Shown here: positions 48,001 to 56,318 of the stretch, piece after piece | How positions within the stretch are numbered: the first letter of the stretch is position 1 | Layout of the letters: every line of letters begins with the position of its first letter | From: Numida meleagris | Taxonomy: Eukaryota; Chordata; Aves; Galliformes; Numididae | Direction: 5' to 3' | Length of the DNA: 64,000 nt | Assembly: GCF_002078875.1 (NCBI RefSeq) | Contig: NC_034421.1 | Span: forward strand, 257,955 to 321,954 | Notes under the pieces: generated by a model | Databases searched by the model: none | What the model saw: only the letters and a program-made list of their open reading frames with translations | Told to the model about the DNA's origin: nothing | Made by a program: the position numbers and the translations under genes

Positions 48001-50717
48001 GGCATGGTATTAACGTGAGAGGGTTTGGGAGAGGTAGTGGAGAAGACAGAATTTACCCAAACACACACTCCTGTATATATTCAGTACAAGACTAGTACAA
48101 GACTAGTAGACATCTGAAGTGTCTTTTCTGCCTATGTGAAATTATAGAGAATGTATTAAAAAAAGAAAGCCAAAGTACACAGAGGTCTCCTTCCAATAAA
48201 GTAAAGAACTTATGTGGTTTGAGTTGGAAGGGACCTTTAAAGGTCATCTAGTACAACCTCCCTGCAATGAACCAGTTCTTGCTACAATGCTCCATCCAGT
48301 ACATGGTATTTTAGACCTCTAACTTGTGGTTCATATGGGTTATGTATGAAGAAGTGGATCAGAGCACATCTTGTGCAAGCAGACTGAACAGACGACTATT
48401 AGGGGATAGGGTGTGGAAGCATGATTTTGCAAAGGACTTAGAAGAAAAAAAAAAAATTAAGAGGTGTGCCTAGGGGAGCATTGGGATTACGGGTGAGGCA
48501 AGGGGCTCAGCTGAAGTGCATCTTTGCCAATGCCTGCAGCATGAGCAACAAACAGGAGGAGCTGGAAGCCATCACGTGGCAGGCAAACTATGACTTAGTT
48601 GCCATTACGGAAACACGGTGGGATCGCTCCCATGACTGGAGTGCTGCGATGTATGGCTACAAGCTCTTCAGAAAGGCTAGGTAAGGAAGGAGGGGTGGCG
48701 GTATGGCTCTCTATGTTAGAGCGTGTTTTGATGTTTGTGTTCACGAAACGTTTAGATATAGTGCTGAGAGACATGGTCTAGTGGGGTTATTGGTGGTAGG
48801 TGGATGGCTGGACTGGATGATCTTGTAGGTCTTTTCCAACCTAGCTAATTCTATGATTTTAAGCCCTAAGTGGTGATTCTCAAATTGTGAGGAAGTACTG
48901 TGCCAAGGCAAAGTAGTGCTGGTAAATATTTTGCCTGGTTATCTGACAGAAGGAGTCATGCCTGGAGAATGAATGAATTCTAAAGACAGAGGGAAACACA
49001 CACACACACACACAAAAACCCAACCAAAAAAAAAAAAAATCAGATTCAAGTGATTTTAATTCTAAATTACATGAAACTTTGCCTCAGGTTTGTTAACCCT
49101 TGATTACCCTTTTTTTTTTTTTTAAATCACTTTGTCATTAAAAGGTTGTGTTGAACTTTAGTCTCTGAAGAAAGATCTAAGTAATACATTAACATAGAAC
49201 CATTGTACTCAGAGATGGTAGTTGGACTGTGATAGCTAACACATCCTAAAGTAGATTAAACACCAACAATCACTAAGAAATGTCTTAATTAATATTATTT
49301 GAAGAACATCAAACAACAAGAACTCTTCAGAAGAAGGGGCACCTGGAAGACTGATACCTACATGACATTTTTCCATCCATGGTTAATGCAATTTTCAAGA
49401 AATACTTGATATGTTAGGTTTTTTTTTCAGAGATTTTTACTCTGCCTTTGAACACTCCTTTTATTATGGTGGATGTAACTAGATGGCTTGTCTGCCATCT
49501 GTCCCCAAAGTAAACGCTACACATCCTGTTCCAAACCAACCAGACCACGTGCAGTTATTAACAGGCTGTCAGAATAACTGAATATGTATACTTCACATGC
49601 TCAGAATTGGTGATTTCTTTTTATTTAGCAACAAGTAAAGTCAAATATTTCCAAACAATATCCAAGAAAATACCACAAAATTGCTGGGATGGAATAGCCT
49701 TGCCCACCTCATCAAACCAATACCATGTGTAATTTGTAAACAACTGCATGGAAACAGAACGCTTTCCATGTTTGACAGTACTAAAAGACTGCCAAAGACA
49801 GAGCACGTTATGTCTCCAGCAAGCCCAGGAGAAGTTCAGAATCCCCATCCTTACAGAATTCTACAAACAGATGAGAAACATGTTGTGAATATCCATATGT
49901 ATTTGTTAGCCCATCCAAAAGAACAGCAGCAAGTGAGAGCCATCTCCGGCCTGGCAGCAGCCTCAATATTTAATTGGCCTGGGAGGAGATGAGCGTGGAA
50001 CCACATCTGCTGCCAGCCCAAGTGAGCAACAGTGTTGTCTCTGCACCAGGCAAGGAATCAGCAGCATTCCTCTACCCCGAAGGAGACTGGAGCACCCTGA
50101 AGAAACCAGAACCTACCTCTGTTAAGCAGGCAAAGTACAGGCATACGAAAGTACAAACATACAATTAAACACAGAAGTACAATACAACACGTGAAAGCAC
50201 GCTGCTGGTGCCAGCGAACAGTTTCACAATTTGCGGAGCTCAAGTTCAGCAGCACTGACAAGTACTTAAAAAACGACCATTCACTTTAGATCTGGCATCA
50301 GACGTAGCTGGCCTTTTCCCCACGGAGGTGCGGCCCCCTCAGCTCGCAGCGCTCAGCAGACGTCCCGGCTCCCGCACAGCACGGTGCTGCCCGGAGACAG
50401 CCCGCTCACACCACGCGGCGGAGGCTGCCCGTCACACACCTCCAGGCGCCGGGAGATGACCCAGGGCGCTGTCCCGGCCCCTCCACATTCCAAACGTCCG
50501 CCTCCCCGACGGTGAGCGCTCCACCTGCCGCCGCCTCGCCGCACTCCGCTCCCCGCCGCGGCCCAGCCCGCCCCTCCCGTCCGACTGCGAGGCAGGGAAC
50601 AGAGCCCGCCGGAACACGCAGCCCTCCGCTGGAGTTCCGCGTACCTTGGCAGAAGGCAGTGAGGGTCCTTCCCCGAGCTCTCCGGAACACGTCCTCTGCC
50701 GCCGCCATACCACTCAT
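8833..50717 (-). CDS. CPPED1: CPPED1, calcineurin-like phosphoesterase domain-containing protein 1 (four coding exons, complete)
   Basis: The CDS joins 50717-50645, 41046-40828, 22016-21594 and 9065-8833, giving 315 residues; the human protein has 314. The translation follows human CPPED1 along its whole length. Metallophosphoesterase motifs are visible in order: GADPQFG (D41), GDLIH (G90-D91), GNHD (127-130), FQHIPLF (H206) and GHYHRN (H247, H249). Family knowledge: a metal-dependent Ser/Thr phosphatase, also called CSTP1, reported to dephosphorylate AKT at Ser473. No signal peptide or membrane segment is seen, which fits a cytosolic enzyme. The first motif reads D-P-Q rather than the usual D-x-H, as in the human protein. 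All three introns (9598, 18811 and 12528 bp) are phase 1. Start choice: the ATG at 50717 aligns with the human N-terminus; a second in-frame ATG at 50708 (residue 4) has the stronger start context. The frame is also open upstream, so the start rests on homology. Confidence 0.97.
9066..15434. other. CPPED1 intron 3, distal part: no gene seen
   Basis: AT-rich intronic sequence. The region at 10684-11127 has overlapping open frames on both strands (147 and 126 codons) without recognisable domains; I treat them as chance. There are several A/T homopolymers, such as the A run near 9596-9612. Confidence 0.5.
15435..15535 (+). mobile_element. Ancient CR1-like fragment in CPPED1 intron 3
   Basis: The text around AGGAGGTATTTCTTCACA and the following GGGAATCTCCTTCCCACAGA resembles the conserved part of the ORF2 C-terminal end/3' UTR of old reptile and bird CR1 copies. 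It is short and diverged; edges are approximate. Confidence 0.45.
15536..16957. other. CPPED1 intron 3 segment, nothing recognised
   Basis: AT-rich sequence with short chance open frames only. Confidence 0.5.
16958..17490 (+). mobile_element. Non-autonomous mariner-like element (Galluhop type), copy 1
   Basis: Degenerate inverted ends are seen: CTATTTATTTCCATGG at the left and GGAGGCATTACTCA at the right. The body matches copy 2 (30885-31415) in inverse orientation, including the ACTATTTGATAGAGCAA block and the CACGGCACCAACATGTCACG block. At about 530 bp it is too short for an intact mariner transposase of about 340 residues, so it is a deletion derivative. Similar open frames in both copies reflect the shared repeat. 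The family name is from memory of the avian mariner consensus. Strand is given relative to copy 2. Confidence 0.75.
17491..21593. other. CPPED1 intron 3, part next to exon 3: no gene seen
   Basis: AT-rich intronic DNA. A short CTGT/CTCT run lies at about 18529-18556 and a T tract at about 19569-19586. No coding homology beyond CPPED1. Confidence 0.5.
21594..22016 (-). CDS. CPPED1: CPPED1 coding exon 3 (residues 98-239)
   Basis: The 423-nt exon begins after a pyrimidine-rich tract ending CTATAG and ends GCAG before GTAATT. It encodes the core of the phosphoesterase domain: the GNHD motif (127-130), the [20 protein letters not shown] strand-rich block, and the FQHIPLF motif with H206. It ends at FHKAG. 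Both borders are phase 1. It is the largest exon, and mariner copies of opposite orientation lie in the introns on either side. Confidence 0.97.
22017..24320. other. CPPED1 intron 2, part next to exon 3: no gene seen
   Basis: AT-rich intronic sequence with poly-A/T tracts; nothing recognised. Confidence 0.5.
24321..24385 (+). mobile_element. Possible ancient CR1 3' fragment
   Basis: GTCAGGCTAGATGGACCTAA resembles the conserved 3' UTR text of old CR1/L3-type elements (GGCTAGATGGACC). It is only tens of bases long, so the call is tentative. Confidence 0.3.
24386..30884. other. CPPED1 intron 2 segment, no gene seen
   Basis: Mostly AT-rich. Slightly more GC-rich blocks at 25175-25528 and 27070-27372 carry open frames of 117 and 100 codons without domains. 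Simple repeats are an AT run at 30098-30113, an A tract at about 30370-30387 and TAAA units at 30424-30443. An 8-bp stem with a 6-nt loop is at 28858-28879. Confidence 0.5.
30098..30113. repeat. AT dinucleotide microsatellite
   Basis: About eight AT units are followed directly by a T tract. Confidence 0.8.
30885..31415 (-). mobile_element. Non-autonomous mariner-like element (Galluhop type), copy 2
   Basis: The left end reads AAGTAATGCCTCCTATTT and the right end reads AAATAGGAGTCACTACTTTTGG, which are imperfect inverted repeats of each other. The body is the reverse complement of copy 1 at 16958-17490, with TCTATCAAATAGTGTTATTG and GTTTCCATGG near the right end. It is about 530 bp with no intact transposase frame. 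It lies in CPPED1 intron 2, on the other side of exon 3 from copy 1, and about 50 bp from the repeat at 31468. Confidence 0.78.
31468..32061 (-). repeat. LTR-like interspersed repeat, copy B, carrying an internal CR1-derived segment
   Basis: Both outer parts are the reverse complement of copy A (2272-2558): 31468-31560 matches its end and about 31875-32061 matches its beginning. Between them lie about 240 bp of CR1-like sequence and a partly duplicated AT-rich stretch (GCTTATATGCTCCCTTCAAG and a near-copy about 50 bp on). The termini read TGTAG...TGCA on the minus strand. No target-site duplication is visible. Nature of the family unknown; LTR is an inference. Confidence 0.6.
31565..31800 (-). 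mobile_element. CR1 3' UTR-proximal fragment lacking the CR1 tail, inside repeat copy B
   Basis: On the plus strand the text GTCACCAACCAGCAGACCAG, GGCATCCACAACCTCCTTGG and CCATTCCCCCTTGTCCTATC is the reverse complement of well-conserved CR1 sequence. The usual final CR1 block (the GATGATCTTTAAGG-type text and ATTCTATG units) is missing. CR1 copies normally keep the 3' end, so its absence is unusual. Confidence 0.8.
32062..35672. other. CPPED1 intron 2 segment, nothing recognised
   Basis: Intronic AT-rich sequence with short chance open frames. No RNA gene or repeat identified. Confidence 0.5.
35690..36795 (+). mobile_element. Old CR1 fragment covering endonuclease C-terminal half to start of reverse transcriptase
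   Basis: One frame reads LWVRIRGG...[13 protein letters not shown] at about 35780-35862, the familiar CR1 endonuclease block. Later decayed text corresponds to the [14 protein letters not shown] block (about 36135) and to the [14 protein letters not shown] block of the RT N-terminus (about 36692-36722). Many stops and indels separate the blocks. The RT catalytic region is not present. The orientation is antisense to CPPED1. Confidence 0.75.
36796..39600. other. CPPED1 intron 2 segment, nothing recognised
   Basis: AT-rich intronic DNA. An 11-bp TTTAATATAGC unit is repeated in tandem near 37686-37707. No gene seen. Confidence 0.5.
39602..40388 (+). mobile_element. CR1 LINE, 5'-truncated, relatively well preserved
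   Basis: Starts near GGGATGAGGTTCAACAAG and runs to the 3' tail GATTCTATGATTTCTATGA. Long pieces of ORF2 C-terminal coding sequence are readable with few frameshifts, for example [20 protein letters not shown] and [20 protein letters not shown] near 39925-40060. The 3' UTR reads GGTTGGACTGGATGATCTTG. It is less decayed than the copy at 110-1033, so probably younger. It lies about 440 bp from CPPED1 exon 2, in antisense orientation. Confidence 0.93.
40828..41046 (-). CDS. CPPED1: CPPED1 coding exon 2 (residues 25-98)
   Basis: The 219-nt exon begins after a TTTTTAG acceptor and ends CCAG before GTAAGG. It encodes residues from [14 protein letters not shown] to LIHGMPG and carries the first two metal-binding motifs, D41 of GADPQFG and G90-D91 of GDLIH. 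Both borders are phase 1, so the exon can be removed without changing the reading frame, but that would delete the first two active-site blocks. The acidic linker (GSGDDEW, residues 56-62) is like the human one. Confidence 0.96.
41047..48212. other. CPPED1 intron 1, distal part: no gene seen
   Basis: AT-rich intronic sequence. A purine-rich low-complexity block lies at about 43587-43690. Open frames at 43131-43535 (134 codons) and on both strands at 45050-45388 (112 and 108 codons) have no domains I recognise. No tRNA-like cloverleaf noticed. Confidence 0.5.
48085..48108. repeat. Short direct repeat (11 bp, two units)
   Basis: TACAAGACTAG occurs twice in tandem, followed by TAG. Probably replication slippage. 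Confidence 0.7.
48213..48300 (-). mobile_element. CR1 3' end fragment
   Basis: GAGTTGGAAGGGACCTTTAA followed by AGGTCATCTAGTACAACCTC is the reverse complement of the CR1 3' UTR. The terminal ATTCTATG units are lost. Confidence 0.8.
48440..48858 (+). mobile_element. CR1 LINE with a large internal deletion (endonuclease start joined to 3' end)
   Basis: The first part (48440-48735) encodes the beginning of the CR1 APE-type endonuclease, with [15 protein letters not shown] and the ITETRWD block. At about 48735 it passes straight into the extreme 3' part (a [15 protein letters not shown] end, then GGCTGGACTGGATGATCTTG) and the tail TTCTATGATTTT. The bulk of ORF2, including all of the RT core, is missing. 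Stops in the 5' part show it is not functional. Confidence 0.85.
48859..50314. other. CPPED1 intron 1, part next to exon 1: no gene seen
   Basis: Contains an AC microsatellite at 48995-49014 and poly-A/T tracts near 49027 and 49110. GC content rises toward the CpG island. No coding homology. Confidence 0.5.
48995..49014. repeat. AC dinucleotide microsatellite
   Basis: Ten AC units are seen, followed by A-rich sequence. Confidence 0.85.
50645..50717 (-). CDS. CPPED1: CPPED1 coding exon 1 (residues 1-24 plus first base of codon 25)
   Basis: The exon encodes the N-terminal segment containing [13 protein letters not shown], close to the human VFHRARGRTLAAF. The exon ends CAAG and is followed on the minus strand by GTACGC, a good donor. 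It contributes 73 nt and leaves one base of the Asp25 codon (phase 1). The first ATG has A at -3; the second, three codons later, has G at -3 and G at +4. The exon lies in the CpG island and is far more GC-rich than the other exons. Confidence 0.93.
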
Positions 50718-50859
50718 CCTCGCCTCGGACCGCCGAGAGAGTGGCACCGCCTCCGCCGGGGGCGGTGCCTGGGCGCGGGGGCGGCTCCCGGGGAGGAGCT
50801 GGTGTCCGGCCGTGCGCGGCGCGGGAAGCGAGTGCTGAGGTGGCGACTGGGTCCGCCAT
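50645..50859 (-). other. Upstream reading frame overlapping the CPPED1 start (exon 1 portion)
   Basis: An ATG at 50859 (A at -3, G at +4) opens a frame shifted by one base from CPPED1. It stays open through the CPPED1 start codon to the exon 1 donor. After splicing to exon 2 it adds one Arg and meets TGA at 41045-41043, giving a 72-residue Pro/Gly/Arg-rich peptide. It is a real uORF only if the transcript starts above 50859, which sequence alone does not prove. The peptide resembles no family I know. Confidence 0.45.
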
Positions 50860-50863
50860 GTTG
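50852..50863 (-). promoter_or_regulatory. YY1/TISU-like element containing an upstream ATG
   Basis: The minus strand reads CAACATGGCGGA. This matches the YY1 core (AANATGGCGG) and 11 of 12 positions of the TISU consensus SAASATGGCGGC. In other genes such elements sit within about 30 nt of the cap (established knowledge). Its ATG at 50859 is not in frame with CPPED1. Confidence 0.6.
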
Positions 50864-51104
50864 GGCAGCGGCGGCTCTGGGCGGCGGGCTGCTCACCGTT
50901 GCTCTGCCGTTTCGGTTGCAAGAAACAAACAAAACCCGCCGAAAACCTGCCTGATTTTCTTCAACTTTTTCCTAACCTGCAAACTGAAGCAAACCAAATG
51001 TCATCTAAAAGCATCCGGAATTTTCCTTCGCACCTCGAAGGGATGCTTTCCAGTTGAGCTTTCCACAGTCTTTGTCTCAGTTTTGCTCTAATAGTTACAC
51101 ATAA

Positions 51105-51180
51105 AATCATGGGATCGGGTAGGTGGACAAGGCCCTTGAGATCACCAAGTCCAACCATACCCTAACACTGAAAATCCACG
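51105..51180 (-). mobile_element. CR1 3' end fragment upstream of CPPED1
   Basis: GATCACCAAGTCCAACCATA preceded by a decayed ATCATGGGATCGGGTAGG matches the reverse complement of the CR1 3' UTR. It lies about 390 bp upstream of the CPPED1 start codon, just outside the CpG island. Confidence 0.7.
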
Positions 51181-54100
51181 ACACAAACAGTCCTTTTTTT
51201 TTTTTTTTTAAAGGTGACACGGAAAAATAAACACACAGTGTCTGTTCCCTCACCTGTGTTCTTCTAGCCCCTGCCGGGAGATGGAGCCCAGCCTGGTGGT
51301 ACGGCCCTGCGCTGGCTCATGGCCACGGATGCTGTGGTGGGAGCTGCCACAGCCACGCGGCTTCCATGTCCCTCAGGCAGCAGCTTGCTGTGCGTCAGGC
51401 AGTAATTGAAACATGAGGTTAATCCTCACCAGGCAAAGTTTACTTACTCTTTTTCATGCTGGAGTCCCTTTTAGACCTCGCACTATAGGAGGAACTGTAT
51501 ACTGCTGATTTCCTGGCAGAACAGCCACAACTCCATTATTCTGCACCGCATGACATGCAGAGCTCTGAGTGCTGCTTTGTTCAGCATGTGAAATCTACAG
51601 TAAGGCACTGGATAAGGTTTCTGTCATTGTCTATAACATTCCTATGGTTGGATTATTCTTCCATGGGGGTATTATCCCCAAGTGAAGACTGTTTGGGTGC
51701 CAGTTTGTAAACTACTTGATGATAACTAGATAGAAAGCACTAAAGGAGGTCTTTTTATTAAGTAGTTTATGACAGTTCTCTTCATGAGGCAACATTTGGT
51801 GGATTAAGCAAGTACATTGAAGTGCATTTGTCAATCTCAGGTGCAGTCTGTATAAATATCCCAACACCATCATAGGAATAGGTGATTGTGGTCTACTGTC
51901 TCTGATGACTAATTTATGTGAAAAGCAAAATGGTTAAAACAGTGGTTGAAAGAAGGAATCCTTTATCTATTCTTAGCAAGCGGTAAGAGGATAAATTGGA
52001 AAAATGGGAGAATCCAAAAGGTGAAAAGGACAAAATGGGGTTGATCTAGACATTGGAATTTAAATTACAAAGCACAAACAGATGTGCAGATTTGAAATTA
52101 GACCATTTTAATCGTACACATTGAATGGAATGACTATGTGCCATCTGGAATGCAGGGAATCCAATGAAGGTTGGAGGTGTAAACAACACGCAGAGAATTA
52201 TCAACATCTGTTTTCACTGCTTGCTACTATAATTTATATCAGTCCTTGAGGGATACATTAGAGAAAATAAGGGGAATTAATAAAACCTGACGATATAAAA
52301 GGCATCATCACATCATTGTGTTCGTTTAGAGACAATATGGACATACACAGGCTGAATAAATAAGGCATGCAACATATCAAGTCTGTTTTCTATTTCTCTC
52401 TTCTTCCAGCTCCCATAAATGCTGTAACAGGAGAGCATTCCTAGTATGTGTTACATTTTGGAAGGTCTGGCATATGACACCCCTCCTGTTTTTCTCCCTC
52501 AAACAGGTAACAACTATTTAGTTTTGAAAACTTAAGAGTAGTAGCTCATACTAGCCCATTCTGTTTTCATCCTATTCCATTGCTAAGAGTGGAAGACTCT
52601 GGTATGGTATGGCAGTAGAAATAAATGTACCAAGCAAAGCCTAAAATGTTACAAAATATGAAAAAACGTAAGGTCTGCCCTTTTGATACTCTGTATGGAA
52701 AAGAAAGACTAACTAAATAGTGATTATCAGTATTAAAAAAAGGTCTTATTAATATTTCACTTTGATACCAAATGACTTTTCATTTTCAAAGGATCCACAA
52801 AATAAGAAAAAAATACTTAAAATGTTTTGCTCAAAACAAAAAGGTTGGTTGACCAGGACCAATGTTTTGTTGTTAGGAAAGGAACAATGATGACACTGAG
52901 TTAAGAATCCACAATGTAGTTGATTTTTATCTGATTCATTTAGTGTAGGCAGGCTCCATTTAGTCAAGAAACCTGTAATATATTCTTTGAGTCACTGTAA
53001 CTATGAGAAATATAAAAGTTGATGTAGTAAGTTAAACACACTATTTAACTCAATTTGTTTTGCACGCCGAATTCCCATTTCTGACACAGATACAGGTTCT
53101 ATCTAGATATGAGTTGTTTTTTGTAAGATTCTAATAGATGTCTTACTCATTTTATGTGCTGTCAAATATTCAGAAGTTCTACTTTATTCAGGGTGCCTCT
53201 GATTTGGGATTTCCCTATCCTGAGATTGCATTTTCATGTACACACTACTTACACATCTTGCTGAGTAACTGAGACCTGTGCTGACAGAAAATTGAGAAGT
53301 CTCAATCAGTCACAACTCTAGTGAGCAAGAGAGGTAGACTAGAAGAAATTTTTTGCATTAATATATAATTTTGACACATTAGATTTCTGCTCTTGAAGAG
53401 CCATGGAAGTTTGAGTTGTGAGTTTGCACTGAAACTGCTAGACACAGAAAAAAGAAACTTAGGAAGTCTGCAGGGCTCCAGCTAAGTAACAAAATCAAGG
53501 CTTTAAGGGAAGTACCCACCTCCAAAACTATGCAGAAAAGTTGTAATTTACAGCCACCTCATACTGAACTACCTAGGAACTTCCTGATTTAAATGTTCTC
53601 TATGCATGTTGAGTTCTGTGTAGTGTATAATTCCTGATGATCACGGAGATGTGTCCAGTCACATTTAGGGGGAAATTAAACATATAAATACATATGAAAA
53701 TACTATTCAGTGTATATTTTTGTCTTCAGAGTACTACAGACTCCAGGTATTTATTGTTTGACTTGGTCTGAGAATAAAAACTAAATATGAGTGCATTTAA
53801 TTCACATCTAGATCTAAAACTTGGATTTGTTGGACTTCCTTTACTTTTAAACAGATTTTCCATTAATGTATAAGCAAAAGCAGCAATTTGACAAAAGAAG
53901 CACTATTTAGTTTATGCGTGATTCTCAGATTCCTTTCTCCTTCTTTGCTGATGACATTTTATTAGAAAAAAATAACCCAGATGATCTTTAACCACCAAAA
54001 AGAAAAAAAAAGGCAGCAATCCTTCAAGTATTAAACTTTAATAAACAGATAATTTAGATGTTTCTTCAACTAAACATACAAGGATGTTCTTGTTTTACTG

Positions 54101-55759
54101 TTACACTGGTTAACTCAAAATGTACAAGGAAAATCTCTTTGTATCCTTGCTGAAACCAGAAAATTATTTTTCAAGCAGGAAAACAGAATTCATCTTCTTT
54201 TTTAAAAGGGGAATTTTTTTTCTTCTTTGAAGATCAATAGTGTAACTAAACTTATTTTTGAGAGGCTCTCATGGTTTTATGTACATGTACATGTAAATCA
54301 CCAAACTGAACATAAAGAAACAACATCAGAATACTCTGAGAAAAAAATAAATAGTGATTATAAAAAATCTAAGAAAAAGAATCCATCATTATGCCACTTT
54401 GAGAAGTTGTAGCTTCTGCAGATTGCAGAGTGAGGTTTAGCTGTCCACTTCTGTGCAAGTGGAAACTAATTTATACATCAGATAGACAAATAAACCCTCT
54501 TGTTGACTGGCCTTCACAGCCTATCACTACTGTCCCCTCAACATACAGGCTTACTAATAGATTGCATCAGCAATTGAGAGAATCTTTACTGCCTTGGAGA
54601 ATTACTTCTGTCCACTAAAATCTTCATAGAACTCTTATATCTGTATGTTCCTGTTTGCTCATTTTGTGTACCGGATTTTACATGTGAAATAGATCTTAAA
54701 ATTGACATTACCATCTGTGATGTCACTTGTATAGTAGTCACTGAACTTCATGAAACAGAATGACTAAGAAGCAGGCATCTATTTTGCCATAGATTTTATC
54801 AAAGAAAATGGTTTTCCATAATTAAAGGTGGAAATGAACAGAGAAAGAATAGGTATAGGAGGAGGTAATTATTCCTATTACAAACCTCTTAGCTTAATTT
54901 GTAGGCAATACGATTTCAAAATTAAATACTACTTGATTGTTTTATGTTTCAGTGTGGACTCTTTCAGCTGTGTCGAGCACTTTTGCTTCCCAGAATTTCA
55001 AGGGCCTTTTGTTTTCCCACTGTATTAGATAAGAAGTGGTGCCCATTTTTCAATAGTATTATCTCAGCAATAAATTACATTTTGCATTTCTCTCAGGTTC
55101 CTGCTATAAAGATCTGTAGGTGTTCTTCAAACCATAGGTAAAAAGAGATAGCTATCAAATCTCAACATAGGTAGAGGCACACGGAGGCAGATTTGCAAGT
55201 AAAGGCATGCACTACAAAACTTTTATTTGCCAAATTAATAATAGATTAAGACAAGATTGCATCCTATTTCAGGCAAACGAAATCCACCTGTTTTGCACTA
55301 ACTCGTCACTTCAGATACACTCTTCCTTCACTGTGTCTGTGATGATTTTTTCAAATTTCTTCCAGCTGTATTTATTCATAACAACTAAGTCAATGGCAAC
55401 AAACACTGTGTATTCCCACTGTGATGTTCTTTTAAATATTTTATCCTCCAGCACTTTTCAGATCTCTTTTACAAATACAACATAGTCCTGTGACTAAGTA
55501 CAAAAGGGCAGACTTTATTCCTGATAGAAAAGCAGCTTTTCTGCTCTTTGAACTTCTGTTGGTTTTTTTTTAAATAATGAGGAACTAAACCTTTATTGTT
55601 GGAAATATTAATTGATCTTATCAGTACATTCCTACTTTTGCTGAGGGGTGATCACAACAGAGATACTTCCCCTATACAACAGGCAAAATGAAGAAATTAA
55701 CTTCAGTGCCTCCTCCAGGTGACATGGAACCATTAAAGATCATTTTGGTAGTTGCAAGG
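51181..55759. other. Upstream intergenic sequence, no gene seen
   Basis: AT-rich with a T tract at about 51194-51209 and a TGTACATGTACA palindrome at 54280-54291. No exon of a divergent gene is recognised. Confidence 0.5.
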
Positions 55760-56318
55760 TGTCACGGTATTATCTAAGGGTCTGCGTCCGTGACAAGGGG
55801 AACAGGCCCGAAAGAAAAAAAACGAGAAAAAAGAGGAAGGAAAGGAAAAAAAATTGTCGGCGGTAAGGGCCAGCCCCCGGGCGGTCCGGTGGCTAAAGCG
55901 GCAGAGAAGCCGCGGAGCCGCCACCTGGGAAGACGAAGGGAAAGAGGGAAAAAGGAAAAAAAAAAAACAGCGGCACCAATCTGAGGAGGAACGACCAACT
56001 TTACTAAATATATCAAAATGAGGCTAGTAGAATTATATTAGAGAGTTTACAGGCTGAAAATCTTACACAGTAAACTGCAGGAGGACCACGTGCTTTCTCC
56101 GCCGGGCAGGAAGGAACAGACCCCGCGTCTCCCACGCGGCTTCACCACCCCCCCTAACGCAAAGACCCCTGGGGAGTGCACCTCCTCCCCTCCCCCTCAG
56201 AGGGCCACACCAAAAAAGGTAGTTTGCAGTAATCAGGGAATTAACTCTTTAACTGCCCGTACCTTACATGATGTAATGATGTGGAATACCGACAACAAAA
56301 AATCACAAAACCATAACA
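55760..56318 (-). mobile_element. Endogenous retrovirus solo LTR, copy 1
   Basis: On the minus strand the element begins TGTTATGG and ends CCGTGACA. It shares with copy 2 (59224-59761) the block ATTCCACATCAT, the GTTAAAGAGTTAAT block and the closing GTGACA. Flanks read CAAGG on the left and CAAGC on the right, a probable 5-bp target duplication with one mismatch. Its middle is GC-rich with long purine runs (plus strand), unlike its surroundings. No internal retroviral genes adjoin it, so it is a solo LTR. The superfamily is not certain. Confidence 0.75.

Larger units (their letters stand above)
50315..50910 (-). promoter_or_regulatory. CpG island: CPPED1 promoter, 5' leader, exon 1 and start of intron 1
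   Basis: This is the only CpG-dense stretch of the unique sequence in the window and it covers CPPED1 exon 1. Two GC-box-like GGGGGCGG cores lie at about 50758-50786 (plus-strand reading). No TATA box is seen at a suitable spacing, which fits a dispersed housekeeping promoter. The transcription start is inferred to lie near or just above 50863, because a YY1/TISU-like element sits there in the gene's orientation. Open frames on both strands are expected in such GC-rich DNA. Confidence 0.8.

Noticed and set aside
50353..50954. Several long open frames on both strands around CPPED1 exon 1
   Set aside because: Stop codons are rare in GC-rich CpG islands; only the CPPED1 frame has homology. The frame from 50859 is kept only as a possible uORF.
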